Assembly: GCF_900100165.1 (NCBI RefSeq)
Contig: NZ_FNEO01000004.1
Location: 62,001 to 126,000 of the forward strand
DNA from: Flavobacterium glycines
GTDB lineage: Bacteria > Bacteroidota > Bacteroidia > Flavobacteriales > Flavobacteriaceae
DNA: 64,000 nucleotides
Direction of reading: 5' to 3'
Part shown: piece by piece, positions 35,592-42,443 of the stretch
How positions within the stretch are numbered: the first letter of the stretch is position 1
Layout: each line of letters begins with the position of its first letter
Program-made: the position numbers and the translations under genes
Notes under the pieces: generated by a model
What the model was told of the DNA's origin: nothing
What the model saw: only the letters and a program-made list of their open reading frames with translations
The model's database searches: none

Positions 35592-36599
35592 TTACTCCAG
35601 CAACTCCGGTTTCTCTACTTCCAACTCATTATACAAATCCTTCACATCCTGCGAATATTCTTTTTGCAAAACCAGATTAGCATTCTCTGTAGCTACCAAA
35701 ATAGTATTTTTCATGCCTATAAAAGCCGTGAAATTTTGAACACCTATTACCATATTGCCGTTTTCATCCACAGGATGCCCTTTAGCCAATAAATAATCAT
35801 AAACGGATTCAAAAGAACCTAAATCAGACCATAAAAACTGCGAATGGATTACTTTGATTTTCTTAGAGCGTTCCATCACCGCATAATCGACACTAATTGC
35901 AGGAATCTCCATAGACAATTCCAAATCTAACTTACCGTTGTCATTATGATCCCAAACTTTTTTAGATTTTTTATAAATCTTAGGCTGAAAATGCTTTAAT
36001 TCTTCTAACAAAACTCCTGCCTTAAAACAAAACATTCCGGAATTCCATAAGAAATTTTTCTTAGCCAAAAATCCTTTAGCAGTCACCAAATTGGGTTTTT
36101 CTCTAAAGGATACAACATTTTCGCCTTTAGCCTCAATGTAACCATAACCCGTCTCTGGTTTAGTAGGTACAATTCCAAAAGTCACAATATTGCCTTCTCC
36201 CGCTTTTTTAATAGCATCTGCTACAGCAATATCATATAAATCTTTCTTTTCGATAATATGATCCATTGGAGTTACAATCAAAATATCCTCCGGATCAGCT
36301 GCAAATGCTGCAAAAGCAATAGCCGCTGCAGTATTACGGGGTGTCGCTTCAACGATATCTAAATAAGGGATATTTTTCTTTTCTAAAATAGCTCTGCTCA
36401 AATCGCAATTATCTATATTCCCTACCACAATTACCTTATCAACGATATCCTGATTACGATCAACCGTCAATTCAAACAAAGACTTGCCATCAAAAATTTC
36501 TAAATATTGTTTGGGTCTGCTCTTACGAGACAAAGGCCACAAACGACTTCCTACACCACCGGTAAGGATTACATGTATAATGTTATGTTTTTTTTCCAT
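35592..36599 (-). CDS. manC: Mannose-1-phosphate guanylyltransferase
   Basis: A 335-residue GDP-mannose pyrophosphorylase without the C-terminal phosphomannose isomerase domain of bifunctional ManC. G-G-V-G-S-R-L-W-P-L-S-R (about residues 14-25) and F-R-E-K-P (about 175) are the signature motifs. It supplies GDP-mannose for the polysaccharide. The gene follows the wecC-like dehydrogenase across a 327-bp repeat-rich gap. Confidence 0.92.
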   Translation of the reverse strand: MEKKHNIIHVILTGGVGSRLWPLSRKSRPKQYLEIFDGKSLFELTVDRNQDIVDKVIVVGNIDNCDLSRAILEKKNIPYLDIVEATPRNTAAAIAFAAFAADPEDILIVTPMDHIIEKKDLYDIAVADAIKKAGEGNIVTFGIVPTKPETGYGYIEAKGENVVSFREKPNLVTAKGFLAKKNFLWNSGMFCFKAGVLLEELKHFQPKIYKKSKKVWDHNDNGKLDLELSMEIPAISVDYAVMERSKKIKVIHSQFLWSDLGSFESVYDYLLAKGHPVDENGNMVIGVQNFTAFIGMKNTILVATENANLVLQKEYSQDVKDLYNELEVEKPELLE

Positions 36600-36602
36600 A
36601 TT

Positions 36603-36641
36603 AACTGTTATCAGTTATCGGTTGTCTATCATCGGTTGTTA
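36603..36641. repeat. Heptamer repeat array (degenerate)
   Basis: On the minus strand: AACCGAT, GATAGAC, AACCGAT, AACTGAT, AACAGTT. It starts three bases upstream of the manC ATG. Confidence 0.7.
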
Positions 36642-36696
36642 AAAATAGAAGCCGATTAAAAACAATTTTTCTATATCTTATTTATTTTCAATTTTT

Positions 36697-36916
36697 ACAC
36701 CTCCCTAACCCTCCTCAAGGAGGGAATTCGCAATGTATTATCGGGACATAGTAGTTTCTTTAGAGAAGTTAGAAGTATGTTCATTTCTTTAAATCACACA
36801 AACCTTAAAAAATTTTCTTTTCAAACTCACATTAAACAACAAAACTTACACAATAGAGTAAATTTATTCTTTACTACCCAAACGAATTCCCCTCTTAAGA
36901 GGGGGTAGGGGTGTGT
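36697..36916. repeat. MITE-like inverted repeat element
   Basis: Left end ACACCTCCCTAACCCTCC...GGGAATTCG (36697-36730) and right end CGAATTCCCCTC...GGGTAGGGGTGT (36882-36914) are inverted copies, about 34 bases each, around roughly 150 bp. Each arm also folds on itself (CCTCC-TCAAGG-AGG and CCCTC-TTAAGA-GGG). The element fills the gap between the dehydrogenase and manC and could act as a transcription brake. No target duplication is clear. Confidence 0.75.
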
Positions 36917-36926
36917 TCTTTTTCAA

Positions 36927-38219
36927 CTATAATCGTCCATCTACAGCTTCTCTCAAAACCCCTTTTACATCATATAAAATACTACTTTCATTTTGAAGCT
37001 TTGAATAATCTAAATTTAAAAATTCTTGATGTGCCACTCCTAAAACAATTGCATCAAACTTATGCTTAAACGTTGGAACTGAAAGACATTCTAAACCATA
37101 TTCAAGCTTAACTTCTTCTGGGTTTGCTAAAGGATCACACAAGGTGATTGCAATTCCGTACTCTTTTAAGGCGCTGATTACATCTATAATTTTTGTATTA
37201 CGAACATCCGGACAATTCTCTTTAAAAGTAATTCCTAACATCAACAGAGAAGCTCCGTTAACAGAAATTCCTTTTTTAATCATTAATTTAACTATTTGAG
37301 AAGCCACGTATTCCCCCATACTGTCATTCAGGCGCCGTCCTGCTAAAATAATTTCAGGATGATAACCTAATTCCTGTGCTTTTTGAGCCAAATAATACGG
37401 ATCAACCCCTATACAGTGTCCTCCCACTAATCCGGGTTTAAAAGGCAAAAAATTCCATTTGGTTGCGGCAGCCTCTAAAACAGCTTGAGTGTCAATATTC
37501 ATTAGATTGAATATTTTGGACAATTCATTCACAAAAGCAATATTAATATCACGTTGTGAATTTTCAATAACTTTCGCGGCTTCAGCTACTTTTATAGATG
37601 GAGCCAAATGTGTTCCGGCGGTAATTACAGAGCTGTATAATGCATCTACTTTTTGACCAATTTCTGGAGTAGAACCAGCGGTTACTTTTAGGATTTTATC
37701 TACGGTATGTTCTTTATCTCCCGGATTAATACGCTCAGGAGAATAACCCGCAAAAAAATCAACATTAAATCGTAATCCCGAAATACGTTCTAAAACCGGC
37801 ACACATTCGTCCTCAGTCACTCCGGGATAAACAGTAGATTCATAAATGACAATATCACCTTTTTTTAAAACCTTAGCTACCGTTTCACTGGCTTTGTATA
37901 ATGGCGTCAAATCAGGACGATTGTTTTTATCAACAGGAGTTGGAACAGTTATTATAAAATAATTACAGTCAGCAATAGCTTCCAATTGATTACTGCAATA
38001 CAATCCTTTTTGGTTTTGAATTTTATCTTTGGAAATTAATACCGATTTTAAAACAGACTCGTCTACTTCAAATGTAGTATCAATTCCAGTATTTAAAGCA
38101 TCGATTCTCTTTTGATTAATATCAAAACCAACAACTGTATATTGAGTAGCAAATAACCTGGCTAATGGCAAACCTACATAGCCCAAACCAACTACTGCAA
38201 TTTTAGAATTATAATTCAT
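36927..38219 (-). CDS. UDP-N-acetyl-hexosamine dehydrogenase (TviB/WbpO/WecC type)
   Basis: A 430-residue nucleotide-sugar dehydrogenase: an N-terminal NAD domain with V-G-L-G-Y-V-G-L-P-L (residues 10-19), a catalytic Cys in V-G-G-H-C-I-G-V-D-P near residue 265, and a C-terminal UDP-binding domain. The overall form is that of the Vi-antigen TviB and WbpO, which oxidise UDP-GalNAc or UDP-GlcNAc to uronic acids. With the WbpP/TviC-like epimerase at 41117-42100 the pathway UDP-GlcNAc to UDP-GalNAcA would be complete. It follows upxY with a terminator, a promoter motif and a structured leader between. Confidence 0.9.
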   Translation of the reverse strand: MNYNSKIAVVGLGYVGLPLARLFATQYTVVGFDINQKRIDALNTGIDTTFEVDESVLKSVLISKDKIQNQKGLYCSNQLEAIADCNYFIITVPTPVDKNNRPDLTPLYKASETVAKVLKKGDIVIYESTVYPGVTEDECVPVLERISGLRFNVDFFAGYSPERINPGDKEHTVDKILKVTAGSTPEIGQKVDALYSSVITAGTHLAPSIKVAEAAKVIENSQRDINIAFVNELSKIFNLMNIDTQAVLEAAATKWNFLPFKPGLVGGHCIGVDPYYLAQKAQELGYHPEIILAGRRLNDSMGEYVASQIVKLMIKKGISVNGASLLMLGITFKENCPDVRNTKIIDVISALKEYGIAITLCDPLANPEEVKLEYGLECLSVPTFKHKFDAIVLGVAHQEFLNLDYSKLQNESSILYDVKGVLREAVDGRL

Positions 38220-38248
38220 TGATTTTTATTTATTTATAAAAACTTAAT

Positions 38249-38279
38249 GAGTTTCACCAACGCTTCGCGGTTCCAACTC
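38249..38279 (-). promoter_or_regulatory. Structured leader with ops-like CGCGAAGCG hairpin
   Basis: On the minus strand the outer stem GAGTT/AACTC encloses GGAACCGCGAAGCGTTGG, in which CGC-GAA-GCG forms a short hairpin. The inner AGCGT and its hairpin shape resemble the E. coli ops element GGCGGTAGCGTG read by RfaH, a NusG paralogue related to UpxY. The similarity is short; the role is inferred. Confidence 0.35.
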
Positions 38280-38314
38280 ACATAAAACGAGTCAGAAACC
38301 TAATTTTTCGTTCG

Positions 38315-38322
38315 CAAATATA
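38315..38322 (-). promoter_or_regulatory. -7 promoter element for the dehydrogenase operon
   Basis: TATATTTG on the minus strand matches TAnnTTTG, about 96 bases before the dehydrogenase ATG. No TTG lies at the expected distance upstream. Confidence 0.45.
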
Positions 38323-38503
38323 ACTACAATCAACCGAAATTCCTGTATGAAAATGCATCTTAATACTTTATTAAAAAATAAAAAAAGAAATAAAATGTAA
38401 CCCTCTAACTTTCAACGTTCCATAACACCAATTCGAAAAAAAACTTTGACCGCTTAAAAAAATAATAAAAAACAGATTAACCGTATTTTAGAAAATCATT
38501 TAA

Positions 38504-38547
38504 CAAAAAAAGCGTTTGAATTTTCCTCTATAAAAATCCAAACGCTT
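38504..38547 (-). terminator. Terminator after upxY
   Basis: The minus-strand transcript has AAGCGTTTGGATTTT, an eight-base loop, then AAAATTCAAACGCTT followed by a run of seven T (38504-38510). A strong intrinsic terminator, 34 bases after the upxY stop. Confidence 0.88.
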
Positions 38548-38580
38548 ACTAAAAATTAAAATCCCGTAAAAATTCATCGA

Positions 38581-39054
38581 CTATGTTTGCCTAAGTTTCA
38601 TTTTCAAAACACACCCCATGGACTCCAAAAGAAGTACATAATTATCATTCCTGTTCACTTCTCTTACAACAGCCTCATGAGACTTGAAAGGACCGGATTC
38701 CAGAACAACCTTATCACCCACTTGCAGGCTGCTAACCGAAATTTCATATTGATCCGGAGCAGAAAGCCATTTTTTTATAGTATCAATTTCTTCATCACGT
38801 ACAATAGCCGGTTTCCCTAACCAAAAAAGATAACGTACAACACCTGACGACTGAAAAACAAGATTCCTGTCAGCTTCGTTCAAACGAACAAAAACATAAG
38901 AATTAAACAACGGAACTTCTACTTTCTTCTTTCTATCCGACCATTGACGCACTTGAGTAACCAAAGGAGAATAACAATCTATTCCCTTTTGTAGCAATTG
39001 CTCCGCCACCTTCTTCTCCCACTTTGGTTTTGTATATACCACATACCAATTCAT
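38581..39054 (-). CDS. UpxY-family transcription antiterminator (NusG paralogue)
   Basis: A 157-residue NusG-like protein. The NGN domain (residues about 1-105) has M-N-W-Y-V-V-Y-T-K-P-K-W-E-K at the start and R-Y-L-F-W-L-G near residue 90. The C-terminal KOW domain has V-G-D-K-V-V-L-E-S-G-P-F. Such proteins let RNA polymerase read through long capsule operons; in Bacteroides they act on the leader of their own locus. Here the gene stands just before a terminator and the leader of the large operon 38219-14031, which makes that operon the likely target. Confidence 0.9.
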   Translation of the reverse strand: MNWYVVYTKPKWEKKVAEQLLQKGIDCYSPLVTQVRQWSDRKKKVEVPLFNSYVFVRLNEADRNLVFQSSGVVRYLFWLGKPAIVRDEEIDTIKKWLSAPDQYEISVSSLQVGDKVVLESGPFKSHEAVVREVNRNDNYVLLLESMGCVLKMKLRQT

Positions 39055-39098
39055 TCCTCTATTTTTGAGATAATTACATTATTTATTTTAGGCTTACC

Positions 39099-39130
39099 AA
39101 CTGACAACCCACAACTGACAACTAACAACA
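39099..39130. repeat. Heptamer repeat array (4 units)
   Basis: AACTGAC, AACCCAC, AACTGAC, AACTAAC in a row, ending eight bases before the ugd stop codon and upstream of upxY. Confidence 0.85.
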
Positions 39131-39137
39131 GTCACCC

Positions 39138-40529
39138 CTAAGAACCAATCGCCTGATAAACAAAACCTATTTTTTCCAATTCAGCAGCATTTAATATATT
39201 TCTTCCATCAAATACAAAAGCCGGTTTTTGCATAGCATCGTATATTTTTTGCCAATCGTAAGTAACAAACTCATCCCATTCCGTAAGTATCGCTACTGCA
39301 TGAGCTCCTTCACAGGCTTTATAAGGGTTTTCAAATGATACAATGCTTTCCGCATTCTTATCGGCTGTTCTTGTTTGTAAATAATCCAAATCAGCTAATA
39401 CTTTTTTATAGGACACTTTAGGATCATAAACAGCAATCTTTGCATTTTCATTAATCAAATCATCTGCTACATAAATTGCAGCAGATTCTCTGGTATCGTT
39501 GGTGTCTTTTTTAAAAGCCCAGCCTAAAAAAGCAATCTTTTTATCTGAAACTGTATTATAAAGTGTTTTTACAATATTACTTGAAAAGCGTCTTTTTTGG
39601 TGGTCATTCATAATGATTACCTGCTCCCAATAATCAGCTACCTCATTTAGCCCATAGGATTTTGCTATATACACTAAATTCAGTATGTCTTTTTGGAAAC
39701 AGGAACCTCCAAAACCTACCGAAGCTTTAAGAAATTTAGGCCCGATTCGGCTGTCCATTCCAATGGCTCTCGCCACTTCATTTACATCTGCACCGGTTTT
39801 TTCACAAAGTTCAGACATCGCATTAATAGAAGAAATTCTTTGTGCTAAAAAAGCATTAGCTGTCAATTTTGACAATTCCGAAGACCATACATTAGTGGTT
39901 AAAATTTTACCCACAGCAACCCAATTCGCATAAACATCCACCAACGCCTGAATGGCTTTTTGTCCTTCTTCAGTAGTATCTCCTCCAATTAAAATTCGAT
40001 CCGGATGTAACAAATCCTGAACGGCTGTTCCTTCAGCTAAAAACTCAGGATTGGAAAGAATTTGGAATTTCACACCATTTCCTGTATTATCCAAAATACT
40101 CTTAATTGCTTCTGCTGTTCGGACCGGCAAAGTCGATTTTTCTACTACAATTTTATTACTTGTAGAAACTCGGGCAATTTGTCTGGCACACAACTCAATA
40201 TACTTTAAATCGGCCGCCATTCCTTTACCTTTTCCGTAGGTTTTTGTTGGCGTATTTACCGAGATGAAAATCATCTCTGCTTCATCGATGGCTTTATCCA
40301 CTTCTGTAGAAAAGAATAAATTGCGTCCTCTTGCTTCCTTCACTATTTCAGAAAGTCCCGGCTCATAAATTGGAATATTATTAACATCTTCATCATTCCA
40401 GGTTGCAATTCTTTCTTCATTCAAATCCACTACAGTTACCTGTATCTGTGGACATTTTTGTGCTATAATTGCCATTGTAGGACCTCCAACATAGCCCGCA
40501 CCAATGCAACAAATTTTTGTAATTTTCAT
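39138..40529 (-). CDS. ugd: UDP-glucose 6-dehydrogenase
   Basis: A 463-residue enzyme of the longer, animal-type UGDH class rather than the short bacterial form. NAD motif G-A-G-Y-V-G-G-P-T (about residues 10-18), [10 protein letters not shown] near 135, and the catalytic Cys in [10 protein letters not shown] near 275. It makes UDP-glucuronate, a precursor for an acidic polysaccharide. It is transcribed upstream of upxY and flanked on both sides by heptamer arrays. Confidence 0.94.
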   Translation of the reverse strand: MKITKICCIGAGYVGGPTMAIIAQKCPQIQVTVVDLNEERIATWNDEDVNNIPIYEPGLSEIVKEARGRNLFFSTEVDKAIDEAEMIFISVNTPTKTYGKGKGMAADLKYIELCARQIARVSTSNKIVVEKSTLPVRTAEAIKSILDNTGNGVKFQILSNPEFLAEGTAVQDLLHPDRILIGGDTTEEGQKAIQALVDVYANWVAVGKILTTNVWSSELSKLTANAFLAQRISSINAMSELCEKTGADVNEVARAIGMDSRIGPKFLKASVGFGGSCFQKDILNLVYIAKSYGLNEVADYWEQVIIMNDHQKRRFSSNIVKTLYNTVSDKKIAFLGWAFKKDTNDTRESAAIYVADDLINENAKIAVYDPKVSYKKVLADLDYLQTRTADKNAESIVSFENPYKACEGAHAVAILTEWDEFVTYDWQKIYDAMQKPAFVFDGRNILNAAELEKIGFVYQAIGS

Positions 40530-40534
40530 TTATT

Positions 40535-40618
40535 CTGTTTTTTGTTTTTTGTTTTCTGTTTTCTGTTATCGTTATCTACTAACTGACAACTAACAACCGA
40601 CAACAGATGACAGACAAC
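40535..40618. repeat. Heptamer repeats of two types
   Basis: First a run of seven-base units of the TGTTTTT/TGTTTTC type (40538-40575), then AACTGAC, AACTAAC, AACCGAC, AACAGAT, GACAGAC (about 40580-40614). The array fills the gap between the four-helix-bundle gene and ugd. Confidence 0.75.
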
Positions 40619-40622
40619 ATAT

Positions 40623-40991
40623 TTATATTTTCCAATGTTCTTCTACGTACTTCAGGAAAGAAAAAATTTTAGCTCCCAAAGCATCATATTTTTCATAGAG
40701 CACTTTCATATCATCAGCCAAATAAGGATACAAATTGACTATTTTTTCAATATGATTAAGTGTTTCTAAATTACTTGCATGAGAGTAAACCAAAAATTTA
40801 ATAAAATCATTTTTATACCTTCTACGCCCATAACCCTCTACAATGTTTGTTACGACAGAATCAGAAGACCTTCTAAGCTGACTTCCTAACTCATATAATT
40901 CATATTTTGGCAATTGCAATGACAAAGTATGTCTTTTATAAAACAATTCCATTCCGATGGTATAAATATCCAGATCCTTATAACTTTTCAA
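40623..40991 (-). CDS. Four-helix-bundle protein of the S23/intervening-sequence family
   Basis: A 122-residue all-helical protein related to proteins encoded in 23S rRNA intervening sequences and found as stand-alone genes in many Bacteroidota. K-S-Y-K-D-L-D-I-Y at the start, Q-L-R-R-S-S-D-S-V-V-T-N-I-V-E-G near residue 38 and S-H-A-S-N-L-E-T near residue 72 are family hallmarks. The start is TTG at 40991: an in-frame TAG lies three codons upstream and no ATG fits. It is flanked by heptamer arrays on both sides and has no obvious role in sugar metabolism. Confidence 0.85.
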   Translation of the reverse strand: MKSYKDLDIYTIGMELFYKRHTLSLQLPKYELYELGSQLRRSSDSVVTNIVEGYGRRRYKNDFIKFLVYSHASNLETLNHIEKIVNLYPYLADDMKVLYEKYDALGAKIFSFLKYVEEHWKI

Positions 40992-41035
40992 CTGCTTCTA
41001 AGTTTAATGATAATAATATTGCTTTTCAAACTATC

Positions 41036-41112
41036 AACTCACAACCCACAACTGACAACCCACAACCGAGAACTGACAACCGAGAACTGACAACCGAGAA
41101 CTGACAACTGAC
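41036..41112. repeat. Heptamer repeat array, 11 units
   Basis: Exactly 77 bases: AACTCAC, AACCCAC, AACTGAC, AACCCAC, then AACCGAG alternating with AACTGAC, ending AACTGAC, AACTGAC. It ends four bases before the epimerase stop codon. Confidence 0.95.
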
Positions 41113-41116
41113 AACT

Positions 41117-42100
41117 CTATCTCAAATTCTCCCAATACCAATCTACCGCTATCTTCAATCCTTCCTGCAAAGAATATTTTGGCTCATACGCTAACAATTC
41201 TTTCGCTTTATCGATACTTGCTAATGAGTGCGGAATATCACCTGCTCTGTTAGGACCGTGAATCACTCCTACATTAGCAATTTCAGAATCATAATTACTC
41301 AGATATTCTTTTAAATAAGCAACCAAATCGTTCAGGGTATTCCTGTCTCCATAAGCGGTGTTATAAACGGTGTTTACCGCCTCCTTTTTATCTGTAGCTA
41401 TCGCCAATTCATTCATTTGAATCACATTGTCGATATAAGTAAAATCACGGGAATAATTCCCCTCTCCGTTAATTGTAATGTCCTCATGTTGCATCAACTG
41501 CATGACAAATTTTGGAATTACTGCAGCATAGGCGCCATTAGGATCTTGCTTTCTTCCAAAAACATTAAAATAACGCAAACCGATGGTTTCAATTCCGTAA
41601 GTCTTACTAAAAATTTCAGCGTATAATTCGTTTACAAATTTGGTAATAGCATAAGGCGAAAGTGGCTTCCCAATAACATCTTCCACTTTTGGCAATCCCA
41701 CCGAATCCCCATAAGTCGAAGAACTGGCTGCATACACAAAACGTTTCACTTTAGCCTCTGTGGCTGCTTGCAGCATATTCAAAAACCCCGAAACATTGAC
41801 ATCATTCGTCGTAACAGGATCTTTTATAGAACGCGGAACCGAACCCAAAGCGGCCTGATGCAGTACATAATCGACTCCTTCAACAGCTTTTTTACAATCC
41901 TCCAAATTTCGAATATCTCCTTCAATCAAAGTAAAATCAGGATTAGAAATACAAGCTGTTAAATTATGACGGTGACCAGTAGCAAAATTATCCAGACAAA
42001 TCACTTTATTTCCTTTGCTTAAAAAATATTCGCAAAGATTTGACCCGATAAAACCGGCTCCTCCTGTTATTAAAATAGTATAATTGGTTATTTCTCGCAT
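41117..42100 (-). CDS. UDP-N-acetylglucosamine 4-epimerase (WbpP/TviC type)
   Basis: A 327-residue extended SDR: NAD motif G-G-A-G-F-I-G-S near residue 13, S-S-S-T-Y-G-D near 125 and catalytic Y-A-I-T-K near 150. The sequence has the WbpP-like L-R-Y-F-N-V-F-G-R-K-Q-D-P-N-G-A-Y-A-A-V-I-P run, which favours N-acetylated substrates over GalE. It would convert UDP-GlcNAc to UDP-GalNAc for the TviB/WbpO-like dehydrogenase. It is 3' of wzc (second copy) across a 343-bp gap. Confidence 0.9.
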   Translation of the reverse strand: MREITNYTILITGGAGFIGSNLCEYFLSKGNKVICLDNFATGHRHNLTACISNPDFTLIEGDIRNLEDCKKAVEGVDYVLHQAALGSVPRSIKDPVTTNDVNVSGFLNMLQAATEAKVKRFVYAASSSTYGDSVGLPKVEDVIGKPLSPYAITKFVNELYAEIFSKTYGIETIGLRYFNVFGRKQDPNGAYAAVIPKFVMQLMQHEDITINGEGNYSRDFTYIDNVIQMNELAIATDKKEAVNTVYNTAYGDRNTLNDLVAYLKEYLSNYDSEIANVGVIHGPNRAGDIPHSLASIDKAKELLAYEPKYSLQEGLKIAVDWYWENLR

Positions 42101-42443
42101 TTTTTTATTTAAAAATTAGCTACTGAGCATGTTTATTTTTTTTCAAAAAAATCATTGGCAAAATTATCAAAAAGTAAGTTCGATGAGTAATTTTATTCAA
42201 CTTTAAACAAAAACGTGATTCTTCCCTAACTCCAACTGTCCTTAACTTCCGGAGTCGAGTGTCAAATGTTTGAAGAATGCGTAAAAAGAAAAGCTGTTTG
42301 AGTCCCGACACTTCGGGACGAGTTCTTTTCTTTTAGCATTCGAAAACTAATTTGACCGACGAGGAAGAGCAAGACTTGATTTTTTTGTTTCTTTTTTGAT
42401 CAAGCAAAAAAGAAAATTCCTTTTTCATACAATTCTAAACACC
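42101..42443. other. Repeat-like non-coding element between wzc and the epimerase gene
   Basis: 343 bases with no credible gene. It has the perfect hairpin GTCCCGA-CACT-TCGGGAC (42302-42319), and near 42375-42415 two overlapping pairings: CTTGAT with ATCAAG, and TTTCTTTTTTG with CAAAAAAGAAA. The overall look is of a dispersed flavobacterial repeat, possibly carrying an RNA structure; it is not one of the heptamer or CCCTTTAGGG families. Confidence 0.5.

Larger units (their letters stand above)
38220..38580 (-). other. Leader region between upxY and the dehydrogenase operon
   Basis: 361 bases without a gene. In transcription order it holds the upxY terminator (38504-38547), an AT-rich stretch, a -7 motif (38315-38322) and a leader of about 90 bases containing a bipartite hairpin with an ops-like loop (38249-38279). 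Confidence 0.65.

Noticed and set aside
42120-42311. 63-codon minus-strand frame between wzc and the epimerase
   Set aside because: Composition is that of repeat-like non-coding DNA and the translation resembles no known protein.
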